64,000 bases of DNA from F1-120-MAGs118 sp013360535 (lineage in GTDB: Bacteria > Planctomycetota > UBA1135 > GCA-002686595), in NCBI GenBank assembly GCA_026647215.1, contig JAPKHC010000011.1:32853-96852 (forward strand), in the 5' to 3' direction. The translations under genes and the position numbers were made by a program. Of the stretch, positions 34,846 through 45,548 are shown piece after piece. Position 1 is the stretch's first letter, and the number at the start of each line of letters is the position of its first letter. The notes beneath the pieces are model-generated. The model ran no database searches and was not told the DNA's origin. It saw only the letters and a list, made by a program, of their open reading frames with translations.

Positions 34846-36114
34846 TCAGACGGATTCGCCGACGCGGCGGCCGGAGATCCAAGACCAGAGGAAGTTGAAG
34901 CCGCCGATGCGGCCGGTGACGTCGAGGATCTCGCCGCAGAAGAAGAGGCCGGGAATGCGGCGCGATTCGAGGGTCTTGGTCGAGACTTCCTCGAGCGCGA
35001 CGCCGCCGCCGGTGACTTCGGCGGTGCGGTAGCCCTCGTCGCCGTCGATGGGCAGCGGGCAGGAGCCGAGGGTCTGGACGAGGCGGCGGCGTTCCTCGCG
35101 GGGGAGCTCGGCGAGCTTGCGCTCGGGGTCGACGTGCGCGACTTCGACGAGTGTGCTGACGAGGCGCCGCGGCAGGTGCTCGCGCAGGCACAGGAGCACG
35201 GTGCGCGTGCCGCCCTGGCGCAGGAGCGTGTCCCACTCCTCGAATCCGCGGCCGCCGAAACCCGCGACGAGCGTGACGTCCTCGTTGCCCGGGCCGGTGA
35301 TGAAGCGCGACATGTCGAGCACGACCGGGCCGCTGAAGCCCTTGTGCGTGAACAGCAGGTCGCCGGTGCGCGTGGCGAGCAGCTTGTCGCCCTTGTGCGC
35401 GCTCAGGCGCACGGGCAGCGAGATTCCGGCGAGGTCGTGCCAGCGCGAGTGCTTCGTCTCGAGCGGCACGAGCGCGGGATAGCGGCGCAACACGCTGTGC
35501 CCGAGCTTGTGCGCGACGCCGAAGCCCCAGCCGTCGGAGCCGGTCTTCGGCAACGAGAGCCCGCCGGTGGCGAGCACGACCGAACGCGCGCGCAGCACGC
35601 TGCCGCCGGTGAGCGAGAGCTCAAAACGTGCGCCATCCGCGGCATTTTCGAGCGTTTGCAGCTCTTCCGCGCGCACGCCGCCGACGACCGTCGCACCGAC
35701 GTGCGCGAGCTCGGAGAGCAACGCGTCGAGCACTTCGCCCGCGTCGTCGCTTACGGGGAACACCTTGCCCGTGTCCTCGACCTTGAGCGCGACCCCCAGC
35801 TCGCTCTCGAAGAACTCGCGCACTTTCGTGAGCGGCCACGACGCGAGCAGGTTCTTGAGCGCGTTGCGCGAGCCTTCGGTGTGGAAGTCGTCGAGCGTCG
35901 ACACGCTCGGCAGGACGTTGCAGCGCCCGCCGCCCGACACGCGGATCTTGGCGCCCGGCCGCGGTCGCGTCTCGAGCAGCAGCGTGCGCACGCCGCGGCG
36001 CCCCGCGAAGATGCCGGCGAGCATTCCAGCGGCGCCACAACCGACGATCACGAGCGGCCACACGCCCCCTTCGGGCGCAGGCGGCACGGCAGACACGACA
36101 GGATCGAGTTTCAC
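34846..36114 (-). CDS. HI0933/BaiN-family FAD-dependent flavoprotein
   Basis: 422 residues, starting MKLDPVVSAVPP, with a short linker before the FAD-binding Rossmann motif (VIVGCGAAGMLAGIFAGRRG). The HI0933 signature 'GAKIRVSGGGRCNVLP' follows, then 'VVLATGGLSLPKTGSDGWGF' and 'GLFFCGEILDVTGRIGGFNF' near the C-terminus, which closes the FAD site. All landmarks of the YhiN/BaiN-type NAD(P)/FAD oxidoreductase family are present. The substrate is unknown; some members reduce bile acid or haem-related compounds. It is a single gene whose upstream region contains one of the giant palindromes. Confidence 0.88.
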   Translation of the reverse strand: MKLDPVVSAVPPAPEGGVWPLVIVGCGAAGMLAGIFAGRRGVRTLLLETRPRPGAKIRVSGGGRCNVLPSVSTLDDFHTEGSRNALKNLLASWPLTKVREFFESELGVALKVEDTGKVFPVSDDAGEVLDALLSELAHVGATVVGGVRAEELQTLENAADGARFELSLTGGSVLRARSVVLATGGLSLPKTGSDGWGFGVAHKLGHSVLRRYPALVPLETKHSRWHDLAGISLPVRLSAHKGDKLLATRTGDLLFTHKGFSGPVVLDMSRFITGPGNEDVTLVAGFGGRGFEEWDTLLRQGGTRTVLLCLREHLPRRLVSTLVEVAHVDPERKLAELPREERRRLVQTLGSCPLPIDGDEGYRTAEVTGGGVALEEVSTKTLESRRIPGLFFCGEILDVTGRIGGFNFLWSWISGRRVGESV

Positions 36115-36173
36115 CGCGACAGGGTACGGAGCGCGCGGGCGCGCGTCGTGCGGTCAGCTGGAAACGCGTCGGC

Positions 36174-36366
36174 GCGAGGGATGCGGCGCCAAGCGGGGGG
36201 GACGCGGCGCCAATCGGAATACCGAGCCAGAGCAATTTTTTCTGCAAACTGCGGCCTGCGTCGACGGCGTTGCCGTGGACGCAGGCCGCAGTTTGCAGAA
36301 AAAATTGCTCTGGCTCGGTATTCCGATTGGCGCCGCGTCCCCCCCGCTTGGCGCCGCATCCCTCGC
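36174..36366. repeat. Giant palindrome A (95-bp arms, GTT loop)
   Basis: Arms 36174-36268 and 36272-36366 are exact reverse complements apart from one mismatched pair (36263/36277); the loop is GTT (36269-36271). The inner ~55 bp of the arm, starting AATACCGAGCCAGAGCAA, is shared with palindromes B and C. The outer 44 bp is unique and contains an imperfect GCGGCGCCAA duplication. It lies between the 3' end of the RRM gene and the 5' end of the flavoprotein gene. It is not a standard intrinsic terminator: the T-run precedes the core stem and the A-run follows it. Confidence 0.95.
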
Positions 36367-36386
36367 ATTCGTTCGCGCGGACGCGC

Positions 36387-36923
36387 TCACTCCCAGTCGT
36401 CGCCGCCGCGTTTCCAGCGCTTGTCGTGGCGGTCGTAGTCGTCCATGCCACGGCGCTTGGGGGCGCGGTCGCGCTCGGGTTCGGGAGCGCGGGCGGGGCG
36501 CGGAGGGCCGCCGAAGTCGCGGGGCGGGCCACCGGGGGCCGGACGGGCTCCACCGGGAGCGCCACCTGGCGCGCGCGGGCCGCCGCCGAACTCGCGCGGC
36601 GGGCCACCGGGCCGCGGACCGCTCGGTCGGAAGCCGCCGGGACCACCCGGCCGCGGACCACCGGGGCCGCGCGACTCGCGCTCGCGCGCTTCGGTCACCG
36701 TCAGGCTGCGACCGCCGATCGGACGGCCGTTGAGGCCCTCGATCGCGGCACGCAACTGCTCGGGCGTGTCCATCTCCACGAAGCCGAAGCCGCGCGGGCG
36801 GCCCGTCTCGCGGTCGAGGATCAGCTCCGCGTTGCGCACGGTGCCGAACTCGGAGAAGAGGCCCTGCAGGTCCGCCTGCGTGAGGGAGAACGGAAGATTG
36901 CCGACGTATGCCCGGTTGACCAT
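36387..36923 (-). CDS. RRM-type RNA-binding protein with Gly/Pro/Arg-rich tail
   Basis: ATG 36923 gives 178 residues beginning directly with the RRM (MVNRAYVGNLPFSLTQADLQ); a longer frame to 37040 adds a proline-rich leader that is unlikely. RNP2 is 'AYVGNLPF' and RNP1 is 'RGFGFVEM', so the four-stranded RNA-binding fold is intact. Residues of about 85-155 form a disordered Gly/Pro/Arg-rich tail, and the C-terminus is charged (RHDKRWKRGGDDWE). Bacterial single-RRM proteins of this type (as in cyanobacteria and Planctomycetota) act as RNA chaperones, often in cold response. The RNA target is unknown. Confidence 0.88.
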   Translation of the reverse strand: MVNRAYVGNLPFSLTQADLQGLFSEFGTVRNAELILDRETGRPRGFGFVEMDTPEQLRAAIEGLNGRPIGGRSLTVTEARERESRGPGGPRPGGPGGFRPSGPRPGGPPREFGGGPRAPGGAPGGARPAPGGPPRDFGGPPRPARAPEPERDRAPKRRGMDDYDRHDKRWKRGGDDWE

Positions 36924-37331
36924 GACCGAACGGAGACTGGAAGGGTGCGCGGGAAGTGGGAGCTCTGCCGGGTTTCGTCGAGGCGACGGCGTGGCGCCGT
37001 TCAGGAATTCCCGAGCGAAATGGAGGAGCGGGCCTGACACGAGGCGAGCGCCTCACGCAGGGTGCTGGGCCTTCCGCGTCGACCAGCGGCTCGAACGGTG
37101 GGAACGCGCGGAGCAGCAAGGACGCGCGACGCCAGACCGGAACGGGACATGGGACAGCGAGAAAAGGGGTAGGGAGCGTCACGGAACCCGGAGCGGGTCG
37201 TACGCGAGCGCGTCAAAAGCCTAGCCCCGCCCGCCAAAAACGGTCAAGGGGCCCAGACGGGCCGGCGCGAACCGCCAACGGCTCGCGCTCGAGCCCCCCG
37301 ACCTCCCCTCGCCCGCCCACCACGCCCAAAG
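36924..37331. other. Divergent intergenic region between RRM and YHS genes
   Basis: 408 bp without a convincing gene. It must hold promoters or leaders for both divergent genes. Frames extending into it encode only Arg/Pro-rich sequence. I see no clear -35/-10 boxes, riboswitch or terminator. Confidence 0.4.
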
Positions 37332-37880
37332 ATGAGAACTCTGCCGCTCGCCGCCCTCGTGGTGCTCGTGCTCGCCGTCCAACCCGCCACCGCTCGTCCG
37401 CAGGCCGAGCCGGGGACGCCCGCGGCCGCCGGCGCCGAGGACCCCAAGCCTGCGGAGCGGGACACCAGCCACTTCAACCTCGGGGCCAAGGGGCTCGCCA
37501 TCGAGGGCTACGACCCGGTCGCGTACTTCGTGGAAGGCGGCGGCAAGGCGCGCAAGGGCGATGCGAAGTTCAGCACGACGCACAAGGGTGTCACCTACCA
37601 CTTCGCGAGCGACGAGAACCGTCAGGCGTTCCTGAAGGATCCGGCGAAGTTCGAGCCGCAGTACGGCGGCTGGTGCGCCTACGCGATCCCGGGCAAGGAG
37701 AAGGTCGAGGTCGACCCGGAGTCGTTCGTGGTGCGCGAGGGCAAGCTCTACCTCTTCTACAAGGGCTTCTTCAACGACACGCGCTCCAAGTGGCAGAAGG
37801 ACCCGGGCGACTTCGTGAAGCGCGGCGACACGGCGTGGAAGGAAATCACGGCGAAGCCGCTGCCGGAGAAGAAGAAGTGA
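37332..37880 (+). CDS. Secreted YHS-domain protein
   Basis: 182 residues with signal peptide (LAALVVLVLAVQPATA). A Pro/Ala linker leads to a YHS domain at about 45-150: 'GLAIEGYDPVAYFVEGGGKA', 'FSTTHKGVTYHFASDENRQA', 'FLKDPAKFEPQYGGWCAYAI'. This matches the exported YHS family in which the 'GYDPVAYF' and 'GGWCAYA' motifs are constant. YHS domains are suspected metal-binding modules. The stop overlaps the GTG start of the next gene by 4 bp, so the two are co-translated. Confidence 0.85.
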   Translation: MRTLPLAALVVLVLAVQPATARPQAEPGTPAAAGAEDPKPAERDTSHFNLGAKGLAIEGYDPVAYFVEGGGKARKGDAKFSTTHKGVTYHFASDENRQAFLKDPAKFEPQYGGWCAYAIPGKEKVEVDPESFVVREGKLYLFYKGFFNDTRSKWQKDPGDFVKRGDTAWKEITAKPLPEKKK

Positions 37881-38308
37881 GCGGCGCGCGAGACACGCGG
37901 CTCTCGAAGGGCGCGAACGTGGCGAGCTGGATCGCGCAGGTCGTGGCCGCCGCAATCCTCGGGCAGACGCTGTTCTTCAAGTTCAGCGGAGCGCGCGAGT
38001 CGGTGTACATCTTCAACGAGCTGGGCGCGGAGCCCTGGGGCCGCATCGGTTCGGGCGTGGTCGAGCTCGTGTGCGTCGTGCTGCTGCTCCTGCCGCGCAC
38101 GGCGGCGCTGGGCGCCCTGCTCACGCTCGGCACGATGGCGGGAGCGATCGGTGCGCACCTCGTGCGGCTTGGAATCGAGATCAAGGTCGACGGCGAGAGC
38201 GACGGAGGGTTGCTGTTCGCGCTCGCGGTCACCACCGTGCTCGCCGCGCTCGTGGTCCTGGGGCTGCGCCGCGCGAGCCTTCCCATCGTGGGCTCGAAGC
38301 TCCCCTGA
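37877..38308 (+). CDS. DoxX-like small membrane protein
   Basis: GTG 37877 lies inside the preceding stop (GTGA) and gives 143 residues with four predicted helices: 'VASWIAQVVAAAILGQTLFF', 'IGSGVVELVCVVLLLLP', 'LGALLTLGTMAGAIGAHL' and 'FALAVTTVLAALVVLGL'. 'FKFSGARESVYIFNELG' between helices one and two is typical of DoxX-like proteins (K-F-..-E). DoxX relatives are linked to quinone or sulfur/redox functions, but the activity here is unknown. Coupling to a YHS protein suggests a small shared redox or metal task. Confidence 0.75.
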   Translation: MSGARDTRLSKGANVASWIAQVVAAAILGQTLFFKFSGARESVYIFNELGAEPWGRIGSGVVELVCVVLLLLPRTAALGALLTLGTMAGAIGAHLVRLGIEIKVDGESDGGLLFALAVTTVLAALVVLGLRRASLPIVGSKLP

Positions 38309-38357
38309 GCCGGGAAGGCCCTCGCGGAGAGGGTCGGGTTTTCCGATAACGGGCCCC

Positions 38358-41024
<2,667 letters not shown>

Positions 41025-41042
41025 CGCTCGTCGCGTCGCACC

Positions 41043-41227
41043 GCGCCTGCTGGCCTGACGCGGAATACCGAGCCAGAGCAAAAATACCGAGCCAGAGCAA
41101 TTTTTCCGGCAAGCTGCGGCCTGCGTCGTCGGCGTTGTCGACGACGCAGGCCGCAGCTTGCCGGAAAAATTGCTCTGGCTCGGTATTTTTGCTCTGGCTC
41201 GGTATTCCGCGTCAGGCCAGCAGGCGC
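41043..41227. repeat. Giant palindrome B (91-bp arms, GTT loop), overlapping the helicase 3' end
   Basis: Arms 41043-41133 and 41137-41227 are reverse complements except for one mismatched pair (41132/41138); the loop GTT is at 41134-41136. The shared core is present, and the unit AATACCGAGCCAGAGCAA occurs twice in each arm. The right arm runs 16 bases into the helicase gene (41212-41227), and the left arm carries an exact inverted copy of those last codons and the stop. It lies between two convergent genes. Confidence 0.95.
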
Positions 41228-44200
41228 TCGAGGTCTTCGCGCGTGAGGTCGCGCACGAGTGAGCCGTCGGCGTCGAGGATCGCGGAGGCGAGCTCGCGCT
41301 TGGACTGCTGCAGCTCGACGACGCGCTGCTCGATCGTGTCGGCGCAGATCATTCGATACGCGAACACGTTGCGCGTCTGGCCGATGCGGTGCGAGCGGCC
41401 GATGGCCTGCGCCTCGACGGCGGGGTTCCACCACGGGTCGAGCAGGAAGACGTAGTCGGCGGCCGTCAGGTTGAGGCCCGTGCCGCCGGCCTTGAGGCTC
41501 AGGAGGAACAGGTTGCGCGACGGATCCTCCTGGAACTGGCGCACCTGCGCCGCACGTTCGGCCGAAGGTGTCGAACCGTCGAGGTAGCCGTACTTGCGGC
41601 CGTCGGCGTCGAGCCGGCGCCGCAGGATCGCGAGGAAGCTCGTGAACTGCGAGAACACGAGCGCCTTGTGGCCGGCCTCGAGCACCTCGTCGAGCATCGG
41701 CAGGAACGTGTCGAACTTCGCGCAGGAATCGCCGAGGCGCGCGGGGTCGAGCAGGCCGGGGTGGCAGGCCGCCTGGCGCAGGCGCAGCAGCATCTCGAGC
41801 ACGTGCAGCTTGTCGCGGTCGAGCTCGGCCTGCGACTTGCGCTCGAGCAGCTCGCGGCGGAAGTGCACGCGCAGCTCGTCGTACTCGCGGCGCTGCTCGG
41901 GATCCATGTCGCAGACCACGGTCTGCTCGCTGCGCTCGGGCAGGTCGCGCAGCACGTCCTCCTTGCGACGGCGCAGCAGGAACGGCCGGATCGCGTTCGC
42001 GATCAGCGAGCGCACGTCGCGGTCGCCGTCGGTGTCCTCGGAAGTCTCGACCAGCGACTGGAACGCGCTCGAGCGGCCGAGCATGCCGGGGTTGAGGAAC
42101 TCGAACAGCGACCACAGCTCGCCCAGGTGGTTCTCGATCGGCGTGCCGCTGAGCGCGAGGCGGTGGTCGGCGGCGAGCAGGCGCACCGCGCGCGCGATGC
42201 GGCTCGAGTCGTTCTTGACGGCCTGCGCCTCGTCGAGCACGACGACGCCAAAGCGCAGCTTCGAGAGCCATTCGATGTCCGAGCGCACGGTGCCGTAGGT
42301 CGTGACGATCAGGTCGCGGGTCTCGAACTTCGGCCGGCGTGCGACGCGATCGGTGCCGGCGTACTCGAGCGCCTTGAGGCTCGGCGCGAAGCGGCGCGCT
42401 TCGTCGATCCAGTTGTGCGTGAGCGACTTCGGAGCGACGACGAGCGTCGGCCCGGCCTCGGGCTCGCGCTGCTTGCGCGCGACGAGCCACGCGAGCACCT
42501 GCACGGTCTTGCCGAGGCCCATGTCGTCGGCGAGGCAGCCGCCGAAGCTCTGGCGCTCGAGGAACTCGAGCCAGCCGAGGCCCTCGCGCTGGTAGGGGCG
42601 CAGCTCGCCGTGGAACCCCTTCGGCTCCTGCACGGCGCGCACCCCCTTGAACTCGTCGAGCCGCGCGCGCTGCGCTTCCCACAGCCGCCGCGACTCCGCC
42701 TCGACGTGCTCGTCGAGCAACAGGTCGACGAACCAGGCCTGATTCGCGCCGAAACGCAGCTTGCCGCCGCGCGTGTCCGCGAGCAGCAGCGCGCGCTTCC
42801 AGCGCTTGACCCAGCTCGACGGGAGCACGCCCGTGCTGCCGTCCTCGAGCGTCACCGTGCTCTCGCCGCGGCGCAGCGCCTGCAGGAGCCGCGGGAAGGT
42901 CGAAGCCGCCGCACCTTCGATGCGGCCGTCGAGCTCGAGCCAGCCCTTGCCCGCGACGATCTTCATCGACGGCGCCGCGAGCGAGCGCCAGCGTGCGCCT
43001 TCGCCGAGCACCTTCCAGCCCTCGCCCTCGAGCGTCGCCACGAGCTGCGGCACGCGCTCGAGTTCGATGCGCATGCGTCCGGGCTCGCCGTCGAGCGCCA
43101 CCGCGCCCAGCTCGACCACACGCGCCGCGAAACGATCCTCGACCGGCTTGTAGCGCCGCACGACGCCGCGCCCCGCGATCAGGAGTCGCCGCGGATCGGT
43201 CGCGCGCACGCGCTCGCTGCGGTAGTCGAACTCGAGCTCGGCGAGCGGCGCGCCCCACACGTCACCGTCGCGCGGAGGCGCGGCGATCGACAGCACCGGC
43301 ACCGGCGGGCGCGCGGCGACGAGTTCCTCCAGCCCCGAACCCGGCTCGACATCGAGGTCGCGCCGCGCGAGCTCACGCAGCAACTCCGTCGATTCCGTGC
43401 GGGAAACCGGGGGCAGGGGCGTTCCGAGCAGCTGCACCAGCCACGCGCGACCGCGCCCGAGCACGACGCGGATCACGCGCCCGTCGAGCACGACGAACTC
43501 GCCCGCGAGCAAGCCGCGCACCTGTGCGAGCTCGATGCGCTCGTCGCCGCGCACGAGGTGGGCGCCGAGCCTGACTTCGCTCTCGCCCTGCGTCGCGACG
43601 TCCATGCACAGGCTCCACGGCCGCTCGAGGTCGAGCGCGAGCGCCTCTTCCGACGTCACGCCGGCCCGCATCCACAGGAGTCGCCCCTCCGCCGCCATGT
43701 CCGGCAGCAGCGCCTCGGTCTGCGCGTCGTCGAGCACGTACCGCGCATCGTGACTCGGCCGATAGAGCCCGGCCGCGCTCGCACTGCCCGCGCCCCGCAG
43801 GAACGCCGCGATGCGCCGCTCCGCAGGCCCGAGCGCGACGTCGCCACCGCCTTGTGCCATCGGGAACGGCACCGAGCGGCCGAAGCCGCCGCGCACCAGC
43901 CGCTTGGCGCGGCGCGTCTCGAGCACCGTCGTGCCTTGTTCGTCGAGCACGAGCACGTAATCGACGCGGCACTCGCGCGCGCTGGCGTCGGCGACGGGCT
44001 CGCTCGCGCGGGTCTCGCGCTCGAGCCGGTCGACGTTCTCGAGCCACGTGCGCAGCGGCGAGCGCAGGCCCGGCACGACTTCGTCCTTCGTCTGCGCCGG
44101 AGCGACGCCCGCGATCGCGCTCAGCAGCGCGAACACGTGCTTGCACGGCATCGAGTCGCTGAACGCGCGGCACGTGCAGCTCGCCGTGTGGATGTTGCGC

Positions 44201-44391
44201 GACGCGATGTCGACGCCGGTGCGGTAGCTCTGGCCCTCGCCGCGCACCGACGCCACCACGGAGTTGCCCTCGCGCTCGATCGAGAGCACGCGCCCCGAGA
44301 GCGCGTACTCGGTGCCGCGGCGCTGCGTTTCCACCGAGAAATGCGGGCGCCAGGCCGCCAGCGGGTCGTCTTCGATGCGCGGGCGGGCCAT
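41212..44391 (-). CDS. SWI2/SNF2-type helicase with N-terminal SWIM zinc finger
   Basis: 1059 residues. A SWIM finger lies near residue 70 (CTCRAFSDSMPCKHVFA, pattern CxC...CxH). A long beta-rich SNF2-associated region (about 100-580) follows. The ATPase core begins near residue 600: 'GCLADDMGLGKTVQVLAWL' (Walker A), 'LIVTTYGTVRSD', 'VVVLDEAQAVKN' (DEAQ box), 'LALSGTPIENHLGELWSLF', 'KALVFSQFTSFLAILRRRLD' and 'DYVFLLDPWWNPAVEAQAIG', ending in 'RSHRIGQTRNVFAYRM'. All helicase motifs of the Rad54-like bacterial SNF2 family are intact. It probably remodels protein-nucleic acid complexes. Its last codons are within palindrome B. The partner gene is one base upstream. Confidence 0.93.
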   Translation of the reverse strand: MARPRIEDDPLAAWRPHFSVETQRRGTEYALSGRVLSIEREGNSVVASVRGEGQSYRTGVDIASRNIHTASCTCRAFSDSMPCKHVFALLSAIAGVAPAQTKDEVVPGLRSPLRTWLENVDRLERETRASEPVADASARECRVDYVLVLDEQGTTVLETRRAKRLVRGGFGRSVPFPMAQGGGDVALGPAERRIAAFLRGAGSASAAGLYRPSHDARYVLDDAQTEALLPDMAAEGRLLWMRAGVTSEEALALDLERPWSLCMDVATQGESEVRLGAHLVRGDERIELAQVRGLLAGEFVVLDGRVIRVVLGRGRAWLVQLLGTPLPPVSRTESTELLRELARRDLDVEPGSGLEELVAARPPVPVLSIAAPPRDGDVWGAPLAELEFDYRSERVRATDPRRLLIAGRGVVRRYKPVEDRFAARVVELGAVALDGEPGRMRIELERVPQLVATLEGEGWKVLGEGARWRSLAAPSMKIVAGKGWLELDGRIEGAAASTFPRLLQALRRGESTVTLEDGSTGVLPSSWVKRWKRALLLADTRGGKLRFGANQAWFVDLLLDEHVEAESRRLWEAQRARLDEFKGVRAVQEPKGFHGELRPYQREGLGWLEFLERQSFGGCLADDMGLGKTVQVLAWLVARKQREPEAGPTLVVAPKSLTHNWIDEARRFAPSLKALEYAGTDRVARRPKFETRDLIVTTYGTVRSDIEWLSKLRFGVVVLDEAQAVKNDSSRIARAVRLLAADHRLALSGTPIENHLGELWSLFEFLNPGMLGRSSAFQSLVETSEDTDGDRDVRSLIANAIRPFLLRRRKEDVLRDLPERSEQTVVCDMDPEQRREYDELRVHFRRELLERKSQAELDRDKLHVLEMLLRLRQAACHPGLLDPARLGDSCAKFDTFLPMLDEVLEAGHKALVFSQFTSFLAILRRRLDADGRKYGYLDGSTPSAERAAQVRQFQEDPSRNLFLLSLKAGGTGLNLTAADYVFLLDPWWNPAVEAQAIGRSHRIGQTRNVFAYRMICADTIEQRVVELQQSKRELASAILDADGSLVRDLTREDLERLLA

Positions 44392-44392
44392 C

Positions 44393-45499
44393 TCAGTTCC
44401 TCCCCGCGAGCGCGAGCCCCTGCGCGAGCCACGCTTCGCGCGCAGCCCGATGGAACTCGTGGCCGTCGCGCTTCAGGAGCAGCGGCCATTCGAGACGCGA
44501 GCGCTGCTGCGCCTCGTGCAAGCGCTCGACGACGACACGGCGCGAGCGCGCACTCGGGAAATCGAGCACACCCGGCACGAGCTGCAGCTCGCCGTCGAGC
44601 TCGATCAGGCGCGCGGCCGCGAGCAGTCCCCGCGGAAGGTCCGTTCCAAGCTGCACACGCAGCGGCTTGCGCTGCGGTTCGAGCGGGAAGCGCACGAGCG
44701 CGTAGCCGTCGCCCTCGGGCTCGGCGATTTCGATCAATTCCAGCCACGACTCGACCAGCCGGTCGAGCACACGCCGCTCCGCGGGCGTTCCGCGCGAGCG
44801 CCAGCGCTTCGAATACCGCTGCGCGACGGTCTCCTCACCGGGCAGGGCGAAATCGAGCATCGCCCACAGGAGGAAATGCAGCTCGCTGTCGGCGCCGGTG
44901 AAGAGCGGCAGCGCGTCGGGCACCGTCAAGCCGCGGAACTCCGGCCCCGCGAAGGTCGAGAGCGCCATCGCCGGCTGCGCGAGCTCGGGCTCGTCTTGCG
45001 CAAACCGCACGAGGTTCGAGAGCCAGTTGCCGAGCGCCTCCTCGTCCTCGAGCGGCTCGCTCGCGTCGTCCTCGGGCTCGTCCTCGCCCTCGTCCGGCAG
45101 CTCGTCGAGCTCGATCGGCTCGGGCCGTGGCTCGTGCGCGAGCGCCGTCGGCGCCGCGACCTCCTGCTCCGCCGCGCGGATGACGACGAGCAGCACCGGC
45201 TGCGGATCGTCGCCGTGCGAAAGCTCGAGGAAGTTCGCGCCCGGACGCCACGCGAGCCGCTCGACTCGCGCCTTCTCCGCCTCGTAGGGTGCGTCGGTGC
45301 CCTTGCCGCCGAACTGCGATCGTTCGTCCCAAGGTTCGCCCGACAGGAAGTACGAATACGGCGCCCGCGCAAGCTTGAGCTCGCGTCCGAGCACGTCATG
45401 CAGCCGCGCGAGCGTCGCCTTGGCCGGCACGGCGATGCGCACGGCGTCGCCCACGCCGTCGTCGCGCCACGCCAGGACCTCCCACGTTCGCTCCATCAC
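44393..45499 (-). CDS. pRiA4b ORF3-like protein
   Basis: 368 residues, stopping one base before the SNF2 helicase start, so the two form an operon. The N-terminus has the pRiA4b ORF-3-like pattern: 'RIAVPAKATLARLHDVLGRE', then 'YSYFLSGEPWDERSQFGGKG'. An acidic low-complexity stretch (Asp/Glu/Pro) follows near residues 130-160. A C-terminal alpha/beta region is unassigned. pRiA4b-like domains are often encoded next to helicases or zinc-finger proteins, but their activity is unknown. No signal peptide or membrane segment is present. Confidence 0.7.
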   Translation of the reverse strand: MMERTWEVLAWRDDGVGDAVRIAVPAKATLARLHDVLGRELKLARAPYSYFLSGEPWDERSQFGGKGTDAPYEAEKARVERLAWRPGANFLELSHGDDPQPVLLVVIRAAEQEVAAPTALAHEPRPEPIELDELPDEGEDEPEDDASEPLEDEEALGNWLSNLVRFAQDEPELAQPAMALSTFAGPEFRGLTVPDALPLFTGADSELHFLLWAMLDFALPGEETVAQRYSKRWRSRGTPAERRVLDRLVESWLELIEIAEPEGDGYALVRFPLEPQRKPLRVQLGTDLPRGLLAAARLIELDGELQLVPGVLDFPSARSRRVVVERLHEAQQRSRLEWPLLLKRDGHEFHRAAREAWLAQGLALAGRN

Positions 45500-45548
45500 C
45501 GCGACAGGTTAGCGAATTCGGGCCGCGCGCGCGTGCTACAACACCGCC

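Noticed and set aside
36174..36366. The giant palindromes as ordinary rho-independent terminators
   Set aside because: Arms are too long, the core is conserved as a sequence and not only as a structure, the T/A runs are in the wrong order, and palindrome A is not between convergent genes.
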